This document shows positions 33,430-33,914 of a stretch of 33,914 bases of DNA, piece by piece. The notes below the pieces were generated by a model, which did not search any database, was not told the origin of the DNA, and worked only from the letters and a program-made list of their open reading frames with translations. A program made the position numbers and the translations under genes. This stretch comes from Phycisphaerales bacterium (GTDB lineage: Bacteria > Planctomycetota > Phycisphaerae > SM23-33). The number at the start of each line of letters is the position of its first letter. The first letter of the stretch is position 1. The DNA lies in NCBI GenBank assembly GCA_018645065.1, contig JABGPF010000021.1:1-33914 (forward strand), read 5' to 3'.

Positions 33430-33914
33430 ATGCGCCATATTATCGCAACCATCGTACTGGGTTTAACTATATCCATCGCCGGAGCCAAAACGCCGACAGC
33501 GTCAAACGTGCTGTCGACGCTGGACAAATCCCATCCGCGACTGATGCTCAAAGACGCCGGGCTGAAGAAGCTCAAGGCTCTCTGCAAGACCGACAAAGCG
33601 TTGCAAAAATGCGTCGCCGATACTATCAAATACGCCGACTCATGCCTGAAAAAGAGCCCGCTGGTCTACAAAAAAATCGGCCCGCGCCTGCTGGGCGTCT
33701 CGCGCGATTGCCTCAGGCGAACCTACGCATTATCTCTGGCGTGGCGGTGGACTGGCGAGAAAAAGTACGCTGACCAGGCGATCAAAAATCTACTGGCTGT
33801 TTGTGCGTTCAAAAATTGGAACCCGTCGCACTATCTCGACACAGCCGAAATGTCACACGCGGTCGGGCTCGGATACGATTGGCTTTACCCGCAGATCGAC
33901 GAGGCGACTGGCAA
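33430..33914 (+). CDS. Partial heparinase II/III-like polysaccharide lyase
   Basis: The frame is open from ATG 33430 to the right edge (161 codons), so the C-terminus is missing. A signal peptide covers about 1-19 (IIATIVLGLTISIAGA). The rest matches the N-terminal alpha/alpha-toroid of heparinase II/III-type proteins: HPRLMLKDAGLKKLKAL, RRTYALSLAWRWTGEKKYAD, and the LDTAEMSHAVGLGYDWLY helix that is highly characteristic. Enzymes of this family cleave acidic polysaccharides such as heparan-like or alginate chains in the periplasm. The catalytic residues lie outside the window. Confidence 0.85.
   Translation, partial: MRHIIATIVLGLTISIAGAKTPTASNVLSTLDKSHPRLMLKDAGLKKLKALCKTDKALQKCVADTIKYADSCLKKSPLVYKKIGPRLLGVSRDCLRRTYALSLAWRWTGEKKYADQAIKNLLAVCAFKNWNPSHYLDTAEMSHAVGLGYDWLYPQIDEATG

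Overview
The window looks like a chromosomal segment of a Planctomycetota bacterium, probably Phycisphaerae-like. The grounds are several secreted c-type-haem proteins resembling the hydrazine synthase alpha subunit (HzsA-related), a PQQ-type propeller protein next to a heparinase-like protein, a DUF4019/TPR protein, GC-rich coding sequence, and many long secreted or surface proteins. No rRNA, tRNA, CRISPR array or insertion sequence was recognised.

Layout. (1) Positions 1-2965, minus strand: a compact three-gene operon encoding a four-TM zinc-ribbon membrane protein, a TPR-DUF4019 exported protein, and a one-TM protein cut by the left edge (possibly a sensor kinase N-terminus). (2) 3196-17706, plus strand: a redox/surface island. 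It holds two close HzsA-related di-haem paralogs that flank a tandemly duplicated lipoprotein gene. Each copy of the lipoprotein unit carries its own leader and hairpin terminator. A much larger HzsA-related protein follows, with one haem site and HEAT repeats. All three HzsA-related proteins share a small domain (C-terminal in two, embedded between HEAT blocks in the third). (3) 17757-19465: an AbiE-type (type IV) toxin-antitoxin pair whose -35 box lies in the loop of a perfect inverted repeat and whose start codon lies 7 nt after the -10 box. (4) 19490-22008: a secreted double alpha/beta-hydrolase and a UroD/MtaA-family protein that appears to begin with a rare ATT codon. (5) 22161-29734: a five-gene operon of a HlyD-like adaptor, a DUF3467 protein, a GAF-TM-HlyD fusion, a PqqD-M50 protease-HlyD fusion, and a short SecA-like ATPase without most of the SecA C-terminal half. 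(6) 29770-33914: an AAA_14/DUF4143 ATPase behind a 62-bp nested palindrome, a HAD phosphatase, a REP/MITE-like palindromic element, a PQQ-propeller protein and the start of a heparinase II/III-like protein.

How the genes may work together. The best candidate for an undescribed system is region 5: a motor-like SecA paralog joined in one operon with three envelope-spanning adaptor modules, an intramembrane protease and a peptide-binding PqqD-like domain. That gene set suggests a dedicated export or peptide-processing machine controlled by a cytosolic GAF sensor; this is inference from domain content. Region 2 suggests periplasmic or surface haem proteins with lipoprotein partners. The window gives no support for anammox, because no HzsB/HzsC-like or hydrazine dehydrogenase genes are present.
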